Origin: an uncultured Anaerotruncus sp.
Lineage (GTDB): Bacteria; Bacillota; Clostridia; Oscillospirales; Ruminococcaceae
Reading direction: 5' to 3'
Length of the DNA stretch: 13,959 nt
Assembly: GCA_910586875.1 (NCBI GenBank)
Contig: CAJUJI010000069.1
Location: 1-13,959 of the forward strand
Under the pieces are notes generated by a model, which did not search any database, was not told where the DNA came from, and saw nothing but the letters and a program-made list of their open reading frames with translations. The translations under genes were made by a program, and so were the position numbers. Positions within the stretch are counted from its first letter, which is position 1. Each line of letters begins with the position of its first letter. Below are positions 7,922 to 13,301 of the stretch, piece after piece.

Positions 7922-8267
7922 ACACCTCCTTGTCGAGTTTGTCCTGCCGCTCCAATACGGCATAGAAGTTGTTGGTCTGGTAGGGGCGCTGCCGGGGCCG
8001 GAGAAAGGATACCCGGATCATGTTGCCGATGATCTTTTCCAGCGGCTGGCCGTTCTTCTCATACATCGCCAGCAGGAAAAAGGGCAGCATAACGAGCATC
8101 ATGCACAGGGCGGCGGCGCTGTTTCCGGCTGGCCCCCGAAGCAGAAAGAAAAGCGGCACGCCAATCAGCGCCCCGCCGCCAAAGCAGACTAACTGCCGCT
8201 TGGTGAGGTTGAAAGCCACCTTTGTCTTGACCTTCGTTAAGTCTTTGGGTACGGGTACATAAGCCAT
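7782..8267 (-). CDS. PrgI family T4SS membrane protein (VirB3-like)
   Basis: PrgI is a small inner-membrane component of Gram-positive conjugation channels, placed next to VirB4 and thought to act like VirB3. The N-terminus MAYVPVPKDLTKVKTKVAFN is typical. Two transmembrane helices lie at about 25-44 and 50-69, followed by the cytoplasmic LEKIIGNMIRVSFLRPRQRPYQTNNFY segment conserved in the family, written here only as landmark. Residues from about 120 on are a low-complexity K/R/E-rich tail whose DNA also encodes the VirB4 N-terminus, so the 161-aa length is partly dictated by overlap. AAAGGAG lies 9 nt before the ATG. The gene follows the VirB6 gene by 18 bp. Confidence 0.92.
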   Translation of the reverse strand: MAYVPVPKDLTKVKTKVAFNLTKRQLVCFGGGALIGVPLFFLLRGPAGNSAAALCMMLVMLPFFLLAMYEKNGQPLEKIIGNMIRVSFLRPRQRPYQTNNFYAVLERQDKLDKEVYDIVYGKEKPDKRQSAGGRKANAGEKEALPRGSEADRSRHFPRQPH

Positions 8268-8285
8268 TTTTGCACACTCCTTTCG

Positions 8286-9155
8286 TTAGTGGGCCTGGAA
8301 GATTGCCTTGGCCATGCTGCCGCTCTTAAAGAGGGTCAGGCAGAGCAGGACTGTATATCCCACACAGGACCAGATGGCGGCAATCGTATCCTCGTCGGTG
8401 GCGATGTTCTGCACCAGGACCGCGTAGATTGCCACGCAGACCATAATGAGGAACGCCTGAAAGCCTAACGCCATCAGGGAGCGCAGGTAATTCTGCCCCA
8501 TGCCGCCCCATTCCCTGCCCATCATAGCGGCCATCGGGACCGGCGCGACCGAGGTGACGAGATATATTTCCAGCATACGGCCATAAATGACGATAAAAAT
8601 ACAGATGGTCAGCGCCCACATGGTAAGGCCGATAAACAGGGACTGGAACCACAGCCCGAACAGCGGCCCCAAATCCATCTCCATGAGCCTTGGCTCCAAA
8701 TCCGCCATTGCGGAGGAAATGTCGATGGAAGCGTCCGCGCCGATGACGCCGGAAGCCTGGGCCACGATGCCCTGGGCCACATCAAATACGCCCATCACAA
8801 TATTCCAGGTGTTGGTGACAATGAGGATGGCACAGGCGGTCTTGAATATCCACTTGAAAAACACAGCGGTTTCAATATCGTGAAAGTTGTTCTTGTCGGT
8901 GATGATCTGAATCAGCTCCAGCGTCATTACAAAGGCCAGAATCACGCCTGCTATGGGGAGAATGACCGTTTCCGAAAGGCTTTGGACCATGCTGAAAATA
9001 CCCGCGTTCCAGCCCTGGGGCGTCTGCCCGATCTGCCCCGATATGTCCGCCACCTGGTTATTGACCGAATCGAACATACTGGAAAGGTTGCTCATAATGC
9101 CGCCCACCAGCATTTCTTTCAGCCAGGTGGTGATTGCATCCAGCAGAAAATCCAT
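8286..9155 (-). CDS. VirB6/TrbL-like conjugal transfer membrane protein (CD1112 family)
   Basis: This 289-aa polytopic protein forms part of the membrane channel for DNA transfer. After an amphipathic N-terminus (MDFLLDAITTWLKEMLVGGI), hydrophobic segments lie at about 63-85, 98-122, 164-192, 226-250 and 259-277. The loop TSVAPVPMAAMMGREWGGMG at about 201-220 is the characteristic conserved stretch of TrbL/VirB6-like proteins. AGGAGG lies 9 nt before the ATG. It is the first intact ICE gene after the inserted element; its normal upstream neighbour maff2 survives only as a 3' fragment. A strong hairpin (9175-9200) stands just before its ribosome site. Expression now has to come from readthrough or promoters within the inserted element, or from a promoter too weak for me to see in the 73-bp gap. 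Confidence 0.93.
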   Translation of the reverse strand: MDFLLDAITTWLKEMLVGGIMSNLSSMFDSVNNQVADISGQIGQTPQGWNAGIFSMVQSLSETVILPIAGVILAFVMTLELIQIITDKNNFHDIETAVFFKWIFKTACAILIVTNTWNIVMGVFDVAQGIVAQASGVIGADASIDISSAMADLEPRLMEMDLGPLFGLWFQSLFIGLTMWALTICIFIVIYGRMLEIYLVTSVAPVPMAAMMGREWGGMGQNYLRSLMALGFQAFLIMVCVAIYAVLVQNIATDEDTIAAIWSCVGYTVLLCLTLFKSGSMAKAIFQAH

Positions 9156-9174
9156 ACAGTGCTACCTCCTTTCC

Positions 9175-9200
9175 GCCCCTCCCGCGTTTGCGGGAGGGGC
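9175..9200 (-). other. Perfect 11-bp hairpin upstream of the VirB6 gene
   Basis: The arms 9175-9185 and 9190-9200 (GCCCCTCCCGC / GCGGGAGGGGC) are exact reverse complements around the 4-nt loop GTTT. On the transcribed strand the hairpin ends 4 nt before the AAAGGAGG of the VirB6 gene. There is no T-run after it on either strand, so it is not a standard intrinsic terminator. It could protect a processed 5' mRNA end, slow readthrough, or tune access to the ribosome site. Confidence 0.75.
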
Positions 9201-9228
9201 AAAGGTATGGGTGTTTCTGGTGCGGGGA

Positions 9229-9309
9229 TTAGCCGAACAGACCGGAGAGCAGGGGTACAAGCACCATGCCGATCAAGGCAACGCCGCCGCCCGCCATAAG
9301 CTGTTTCAT
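9229..9309 (-). pseudogene. maff2 3' fragment (Maff2 family mobile element protein, interrupted)
   Basis: Reading leftward from 9309 the codons give MKQLMAGGGVALIG, then MVLVPLLSGLFG and a TAA at 9229-9231. This is the C-terminal transmembrane end of Maff2, a short membrane protein that normally lies between the coupling-protein block and the VirB6 gene in Tn1549-type ICEs. The preceding codons (INFE, and before that MPPPAVGCF with a TGA at 9355-9357) do not resemble Maff2, so the upstream two thirds of the protein are missing here. No ribosome site supports the ATG at 9309 or that at 9348. The 5' part should lie beyond the right window edge, on the far side of the inserted element. Family identity is from recalled sequence, not a search. 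Confidence 0.8.
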
Positions 9310-9348
9310 CTCAAAGTTAATGAAACAGCCCACGGCGGGCGGCGGCAT
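9281..9348. repeat. 29-bp imperfect inverted repeat at the maff2/recombinase junction (probable att site)
   Basis: The left arm 9281-9309 and the right arm 9320-9348 match as reverse complements at 25 of 29 positions, with the innermost 10 bp perfect (GCTGTTTCAT / ATGAAACAGC) and the spacer 9310-9319 (CTCAAAGTTA). The left arm is the maff2 coding DNA for MKQLMAGGGV. The right arm read on the plus strand gives MKQPTAGGGI, a diverged inverted copy of the same segment. The Maff2 frame breaks at the spacer, so this is the most likely crossover region (attL or attR) of the serine recombinase encoded next door. Large serine recombinases bind imperfectly symmetric sites, which fits, but the exact core cannot be fixed without the other junction. 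Confidence 0.7.
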
Positions 9349-9406
9349 CCTCGGTCAGCATCACCCCGGTTCCTCTACTATCCGGGCCTAATGTTGCGGT
9401 ATTCAG

Positions 9407-11062
9407 TTATTTCTCGCGGATAATCCTGCGTTTATCCGCCTTATCGTTGAAATTGAAATGGATTTCCACAGTCTGGCGAACAGTCTCGCCGTCTATGTCC
9501 TCGTGAATGACGATTTTCTGAACAAGCCGGTTCAGCGTCACAGAGTCCAGCTCTTGAATGTCCGCATAGTCCTTGATGATTTCCAGCCAGCGGGTGCTGT
9601 CCTCCTGCTCCTGGGTCTGCTGGGCCAGCCGTTCCCGGTTCAGCATCACACGGTTTTTCAGCGTGGCCTGCTCCGTCTGGCTGTTCTCCAGAATGCGGTT
9701 GAAATTGTCCTCGCTGATGCGCAGGGCAACCATGTCCTCGTACACCCGGCTGATGATGCGCTCCAGAGCGGTGATGCGTTCGCTGTCCTCGTCAATGCTC
9801 CGCTGGATGGCCTCACGCTCGGCCTGTTCGTCTGCCTGGCAGTTCTCCCGAAGCTGGGCCGCTGCCTCCTGTTCATCGGCAAGGGCCTTTCTCGCACAGG
9901 CCCTAATCTGTTCCAGCACGATATTGTAAAGCGTGTCATACTTGATGCGGTGCTGGGTACAGTGGGCCACTCCGTACTTGTTGTAGCGGGAACAGGTGTA
10001 GATGCGCTCGTTGCCCTTTTGGTTGGCGCGGCGGATGTTCAAGGTACTGCCGCACTGTCCGCACTTCACCAGACCGGCAAACAGGCTGAAATTTCCCCAT
10101 GCGTCCGGGCGCTTCCGGCTCTTGACTTTCTCCTGCACAATGTCGTAAGTGTCCCGGTCAATAATGGCCTCGTGCATCCCCTCAACAACAATCCAGTCCT
10201 CCCGCTTCTTGTCGCCCATCCAGCCGATTTTGAAACGGTAATTGACCTTTTGAGAGGCAATCGCGCCGATGTAGACCGGGTTTGCCAGAATGCCCTGGAT
10301 AGCGGTGAAGTCCCAGATAAACCGCCCTCGCTCCGGGTTCTCCCGTTCAAACTTGGTTACATGGTCGCGCAATCCCTTTTGCCGGTTCCACCATGCGGGG
10401 CAGGGGATTTCTTCATCTTCCAGCCTGCGGCGGATGCGGTTGGGGCCGCTGCCGTTCTTCGCCCACTCAAAAATCCTGCGGACGATCCAGGCCGTATCCT
10501 CGTCAATGAGAAGATGGTTTTTGTCCTCCGGGTCTTTGCGGTAGCCGAACGGGGCCAGACAGCCGGTAAACTTGCCGGACTTGGCTTTTGTCAGGTAGGA
10601 CGAATGGACTTTCTTGCTCACATCCCGGCTATACATCTCGTTCAGCAGCGAGCGAAACGGGGTTATCTCATTCTCAACCTCGCTGTCTACGGCATCGTTC
10701 AGAGCGATATACCGCACTTTCTGCCGGGGGAAAAAATCTTCCAGCAGTTGCCCCACCTGCAAATAGTTCCGGCCCAGCCGGGAAAGGTCTTTCGTCAAGA
10801 CCACATCGAACATTTTCCGCTCAACCGCCGCCAGCATCTTCTGAAAGTCGGGGCGCTCCATGTTCAGGCCGGTGTACCCGTCATCCTGGAAAATCCCTGC
10901 CACGCGCCAGCCCTGTTCCTCACAGTACCGGCACAACAATTCCCGTTGGTTCTGGATGCTTGCGCTGGGGCCGCTCAAATCGTCGTCCTTGGACAAGCGG
11001 CAATAGATAGCTGCTCTCACCTCCTGGGGATAGGGTTCAGCATACACAGTGTCAGTCCTCAT
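9407..11062 (-). CDS. Large serine recombinase (integrase of the nested mobilizable element)
   Basis: This 551-aa site-specific recombinase would integrate and excise the element by double-strand cleavage through a serine. The resolvase domain holds the catalytic S24 in IYCRLSKDD and the arginine motif KDLSRLGRNY at 91-100. The Recombinase domain spans about 160-310, a zinc ribbon uses C334, C337, C357 and C368, and a long coiled coil runs at about 375-490, as in TnpX-like enzymes. The end (DGETVRQTVEIHFNF) fits the DUF4368-type C-terminus. The ATG at 11062 has GGAGG 6 nt upstream; the frame extends further only to a TTG at 11137 without support. The start overlaps the 69-aa gene by 11 bp. 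The gene sits at the element end, next to the interrupted maff2, the usual place for an integrase. Confidence 0.95.
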   Translation of the reverse strand: MRTDTVYAEPYPQEVRAAIYCRLSKDDDLSGPSASIQNQRELLCRYCEEQGWRVAGIFQDDGYTGLNMERPDFQKMLAAVERKMFDVVLTKDLSRLGRNYLQVGQLLEDFFPRQKVRYIALNDAVDSEVENEITPFRSLLNEMYSRDVSKKVHSSYLTKAKSGKFTGCLAPFGYRKDPEDKNHLLIDEDTAWIVRRIFEWAKNGSGPNRIRRRLEDEEIPCPAWWNRQKGLRDHVTKFERENPERGRFIWDFTAIQGILANPVYIGAIASQKVNYRFKIGWMGDKKREDWIVVEGMHEAIIDRDTYDIVQEKVKSRKRPDAWGNFSLFAGLVKCGQCGSTLNIRRANQKGNERIYTCSRYNKYGVAHCTQHRIKYDTLYNIVLEQIRACARKALADEQEAAAQLRENCQADEQAEREAIQRSIDEDSERITALERIISRVYEDMVALRISEDNFNRILENSQTEQATLKNRVMLNRERLAQQTQEQEDSTRWLEIIKDYADIQELDSVTLNRLVQKIVIHEDIDGETVRQTVEIHFNFNDKADKRRIIREK

Positions 11063-11261
11063 TTTTGACCTCCATCCCGCTGTGTATGCCGCGTTTTGGA
11101 GTAATTTCATTATACCCTGCCGCACGTCCGGCGTCAAGGGAAAGTTGTGATTTCACAATCTCATTTTTCTGTATGATTAAGTCAATAAAGGCTTGCCTGT
11201 CGGTCTGCCTCCCGGCGAATACGGTGCTGACGGTGATAACAGGCTCCTTTGCTTTTGCCAT
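11052..11261 (-). CDS. Small 69-aa protein coupled to the recombinase, function unknown
   Basis: The protein (MAKAKEPVITVSTVFAGRQT and following) has no domain I can name. It has no signal peptide or membrane segment. It contains a short helical stretch (DRQAFIDLIIQKNEIV) and a polar tail. AAAGGAG lies 6 nt before the ATG, the gene starts 13 bp after the dnaC-like stop, and its own stop overlaps the recombinase start by 11 bp, so both are probably translated from one message. Small genes next to serine recombinases sometimes encode directionality factors that switch the enzyme from integration to excision; that is a guess from position only. Confidence 0.75.
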   Translation of the reverse strand: MAKAKEPVITVSTVFAGRQTDRQAFIDLIIQKNEIVKSQLSLDAGRAAGYNEITPKRGIHSGMEVKNED

Positions 11262-11273
11262 AGGCGGCTCCTT

Positions 11274-12101
11274 TCAGTCCATCAGATTTTTCAAACGTGC
11301 CAGCTTGTCCTGCGCTGTGGCTTTACGAAAGTTCTCTCCCGAAAAGCGGATGGGAGCGCACATCTCCAACAGCCGGTCATAGATACGGGCGTGGGCGGTG
11401 TCTTGGGGGTGCTGCAAGTCTTGAAGGGAGAGATTCGTGGTGACGATCAGCGGCCTGCGGCTGCGGTAACGGCTGTCAATCACGTTGTAGACCTGTTCCA
11501 AACCGTACTCCGTCCCACGCTCCATGCCAAAGTCATCCAGGATAAGCAGAGGGGCGCGGCAAAGGCGGCTTATGTACTCATTCCGGCCCTCAAAGCTGGC
11601 GGTCAGGTCGTTGAGTATCAGGGCAAAGTTCGTCATGCGGACGGCCACTTCCTGCTCCATCAGAGCGTTGGCGATGCAACCAGCAAAATAGCTCTTGCCG
11701 GTTCCCACACCGCCCCAGAGCAGATAGCCGATGTTCTCCGCCCGTATCGTCGGCCAGTTATCAACGTAAAAACGGGCGTGTTTCATCTGCGGGCATTTGC
11801 CGTTGTCGTTGGCAAATGTCCACTCCTTCATGGCGGGGTTGGTAAAGCCCTTGCGTTTCAAGTCGGCCACGGCCTGACGGTGACGGCGGGCCTCCTGCTC
11901 CGCCGCCTCCTGGTCGATGCGCTCCTGCTCACAGCGGCAGGGGTGGGGGAGCAAGCGGCCCTCCAACGGCGGGGCCTCCATGCGAAACTGTTTCGGGGTG
12001 CGGCACTTGCCGCAGTACAAAAGACCGTCCTCGCCGGTGTAGTCTCCCGGTTCCAGCCGGGTCACGGTGATGCGCTTGATGATGCTGTCAAAATCATTCA
12101 T
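11274..12101 (-). CDS. DnaC/IstB-like AAA+ ATPase, helicase loader
   Basis: This 275-aa ATPase resembles DnaC/DnaI loaders, which place the replicative helicase on single-stranded DNA at an origin. An N-terminal zinc-binding region has C30, C33, C55 and C57. The charged helix at 58-85 is a likely linker. Walker A is GGVGTGKS with K136, and Walker B is LLILDDFG with D189 and D190. The last third (YRSRRPLIVTTNLS, then RIYDRLLEM) matches sensor and arginine-finger regions of the family. The ATG at 12101 is chosen over a GTG at 12122: AAGGAGG lies 10 nt upstream, and the ATG overlaps the repA stop (ATGA, 12098-12101). Coupling to repA, and the iterons there, indicate a joint role in starting replication of the element. 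Confidence 0.93.
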   Translation of the reverse strand: MNDFDSIIKRITVTRLEPGDYTGEDGLLYCGKCRTPKQFRMEAPPLEGRLLPHPCRCEQERIDQEAAEQEARRHRQAVADLKRKGFTNPAMKEWTFANDNGKCPQMKHARFYVDNWPTIRAENIGYLLWGGVGTGKSYFAGCIANALMEQEVAVRMTNFALILNDLTASFEGRNEYISRLCRAPLLILDDFGMERGTEYGLEQVYNVIDSRYRSRRPLIVTTNLSLQDLQHPQDTAHARIYDRLLEMCAPIRFSGENFRKATAQDKLARLKNLMD

Positions 12102-12820
12102 AGGCTCTCGCCCTCCTTGCACGAATAGTCAGATATGCCGCCCTTTCGCCTATCCTCTTTGGCCCAGCGGCGAATGGTGGCGGCGTGGCTCTTGTAGGTC
12201 TTGCCGGTGGAGGCCATGTATTCAGACAATCTTTCGATGTACTCCTGCCAAACGGTGGGGAAGTCGGCTTGCAGTTCGGATAACTCCGCCTCGGTCAGAA
12301 AGACGTTACCATAGCGGCCAAAAATGCGGGCGCTCCCACTCACTCCACTCAAGTTATTCTTCAAGTTACTATTACTTATTTTATTAGGGGTCAGTTTTCC
12401 GGCCATCTGACGGCCAATTTTCCGACTATCAGAGGGCCGATTTTCCGGCTGTCTGGTGGCCGGTTTTCTGTCCATCAGATGGTCAATATCCTGGCTGTCT
12501 GGCTGTTTCACATAGATGCGATTGGGCATCCCGTTCCCACAGCGCCGCCGCTCTATCAGCCCTGCCGCCTCCAACTCGGTCAGCGCCGTCTTGACGGTGG
12601 TGGGGCCTTTGTCCACCAGGTCAGCCAGCTTGTTGAGAGGAAAGACTACGAAAATATTTCCGCTCTCGTCCGTCCAGCCGTTGGCGCGGGAGAGGTTTGA
12701 CCTGTCCAGCAGGACGGCATACAGCACTTTGGCGGTCTGCGTCAGGTCAGCCCCCAGCAGGAAACGGGGGTAGGGTAGATATGGCAGTAGTTTTGTGTCG
12801 GTTTTCATGTAGTCGGACAT
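12098..12820 (-). CDS. repA: RepA-like replication initiator (RepA_N-type N-terminal domain)
   Basis: This 240-aa protein has the N-terminal winged-helix domain of plasmid-type initiators (about 8-105: LPYPRFLLGADLTQTAKVLY, then PLNKLADLVDKGPTTVKTAL as the recognition region and LIERRRCGNGMPNRIYVKQ as the wing). A low-complexity linker at 105-160 (PENRPSDSRKIGRQMAGK) is encoded by tandem DNA repeats. The C-terminal 165-240 region (FLTEAELSELQADFPTVWQE, SHAATIRRWA) resembles the DnaD-like tail that contacts helicase-loading proteins. In RepA_N plasmids the origin lies inside the initiator gene, and the repeats here fit that. AAAGGAG lies 9 nt before the ATG at 12820. The stop overlaps the dnaC-like start. 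It would let the excised element replicate, or make double-stranded DNA after transfer. Confidence 0.88.
   Translation of the reverse strand: MSDYMKTDTKLLPYLPYPRFLLGADLTQTAKVLYAVLLDRSNLSRANGWTDESGNIFVVFPLNKLADLVDKGPTTVKTALTELEAAGLIERRRCGNGMPNRIYVKQPDSQDIDHLMDRKPATRQPENRPSDSRKIGRQMAGKLTPNKISNSNLKNNLSGVSGSARIFGRYGNVFLTEAELSELQADFPTVWQEYIERLSEYMASTGKTYKSHAATIRRWAKEDRRKGGISDYSCKEGESL
12351..12386. other. AT-rich tract next to the iterons (candidate DNA unwinding element)
   Basis: This 36-bp stretch has only 6 G or C bases in an otherwise GC-rich gene, and ends 8 bp from the first iteron. It encodes the NKISNSNLKNNL part of the RepA linker. Iterons beside an AT-rich tract is the usual build of a theta-type origin, so I read 12351-12509 as a candidate oriV. 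Function is inferred only. Confidence 0.6.
12395..12509. repeat. 23-bp tandem repeats (iterons) inside repA
   Basis: Four clear units begin at 12395, 12418, 12441 and 12464, each starting TTTTC on the plus strand, with a weaker fifth at 12487. Read on the minus strand the first four share G at position 3, CC at 5-6, C at 9, GA at 11-12, G at 15 and GAAAA at 19-23; units 1 and 3 also hold GGCC-type half dyads, and unit 4 the palindrome CCATCAGATGG. The period of 23 is not a multiple of three, so the peptide changes from unit to unit. Conservation is therefore of DNA, not protein, as expected of initiator binding sites. Units are contiguous, with no spacers. Confidence 0.85.
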
Positions 12821-12849
12821 AGGGGAACGCTCCTTTGTGTCTGGTGGCG

Positions 12850-12855
12850 ATTGTA
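12850..12855 (-). promoter_or_regulatory. Possible -10 box for the repA-dnaC-recombinase operon
   Basis: On the minus strand this reads TACAAT, one base from the TATAAT consensus, 29 bp upstream of the repA start. No good -35 box stands 17 bp further up (CTAAAA at best). The box touches the dyad at 12855-12874, so a protein bound there could control it. Weak evidence. Confidence 0.3.
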
Positions 12856-12925
12856 ACGCCTTTAGAAAGCCGTTTTAGGGGTTGGGAATGAAAAGTATCG
12901 CACCCCCTATCGACCACGCTCGGAA

Positions 12926-12945
12926 AGCCTTGAAAAGTCAGGGCT
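12926..12945 (-). terminator. Weak hairpin after the VLP gene, possible terminator
   Basis: The 8-bp arms (AGCCTTGA / TCAGGGCT, one mismatch) flank the loop AAAG. On the minus strand the hairpin lies 17 bp after the VLP stop and is followed only by TTTCC; on the plus strand it is followed by GTTTT. The T-run is short, so termination would be partial. It may instead be part of the oriT region. Confidence 0.35.
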
Positions 12946-12962
12946 GTTTTGGGCCTAAAGCG

Positions 12963-13301
12963 TTACATACCAGCCCTATGGCGGCGCACTCGGTCACGGG
13001 TCTTTCGTCGCCGCTCCTGTTCGGCGCAATCAGGGCAGTATTTGGCCCGGTTCGACTTGGGAATGTACCGGCCTCCGCACAGGACGCATTTCTTCATGTC
13101 CTCCCGGTAGAGCAGAGCGGCGCACAGGCTTTCATCCAGCGGCAGCACAGCGGCCCGGAACCAGCGGCAGATCAGCGAGTAGGAAATGCTTTGAACACAG
13201 ACACATTCCTCCCCGTCATCCAGCAGGAGGCAGTTGCCGTCCTGGTAGTTGCAGCACTCATGCACCAGCCGCCGGACAGCCCGATATTGCTGATAGGTCA
13301 T
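12963..13301 (-). CDS. Cysteine-rich VLP domain protein (112 aa)
   Basis: This matches the cysteine-rich VLP family seen beside relaxases on Firmicutes mobile elements; the name comes from the VLP motif, here WFRAAVLPLD with VLP at 52-54. The N-terminal half has C16, C17, C24, C33, C35 and C45. The C-terminal part is a zinc ribbon (C72, C75, C89, C92) followed by a strongly basic tail (RRRKTRDRVRRHR) that would bind nucleic acid. The role is not established; the position after the relaxase and before the candidate oriT suggests help in relaxosome formation or regulation. Its ATG overlaps the relaxase stop (13298-13301), with GGGAGG 10 nt upstream, so it is translated with the relaxase. Confidence 0.88.
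   Translation of the reverse strand: MTYQQYRAVRRLVHECCNYQDGNCLLLDDGEECVCVQSISYSLICRWFRAAVLPLDESLCAALLYREDMKKCVLCGGRYIPKSNRAKYCPDCAEQERRRKTRDRVRRHRAGM

Larger units (their letters stand above)
12821..12962. other. Intergenic control region: candidate oriT with dyads
   Basis: This 142-bp gap between the VLP gene and repA is the longest non-coding stretch inside the element. It holds the imperfect palindrome AACGcCTTTagAAAGcCGTT at 12855-12874, and a second dyad at 12926-12945. Outer arms near 12852-12865 and 12955-12967 (TGTAACGCCTTTAG against CTAAAGCGTTACA) are inverted copies with one base missing. Between the dyads is AAGTATCGCACCCCCTATCG (12890-12909), with TATCG repeated; it loosely recalls the MOBQ nick region AAGTGCGCCCT, and the relaxase of this element is of that family. 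A dyad followed at a short distance by such a core is the plan of a MOBQ oriT, but the match is weak and the dyad lies about 16 nt off. Confidence 0.45.

Noticed and set aside
7922..7963. VirB4 start at the ATG at 7963
   Set aside because: No ribosome site, and the first 14 residues only copy prgI sequence in another frame; the ATG at 7921 or 7858 is better supported.
9229..9348. A complete small gene starting MPPPAVGCF and running into the Maff2 end
   Set aside because: No ribosome site before the ATG at 9348; its first codons come from the inverted copy of maff2, so it is a junction product.
9365..9386. Intrinsic terminator after the recombinase (CCCGG / CCGGG arms)
   Set aside because: Only 5 bp of stem, a 12-nt loop and no T-run.
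9458..11068. A 536-aa open frame on the plus strand opposite the recombinase
   Set aside because: It is the antisense of a clear serine recombinase with all motifs; composition is that of a shadow frame and there is no ribosome site or domain.
12395..12509. CRISPR array
   Set aside because: The units are contiguous 23-bp repeats without spacers and lie inside a coding gene.
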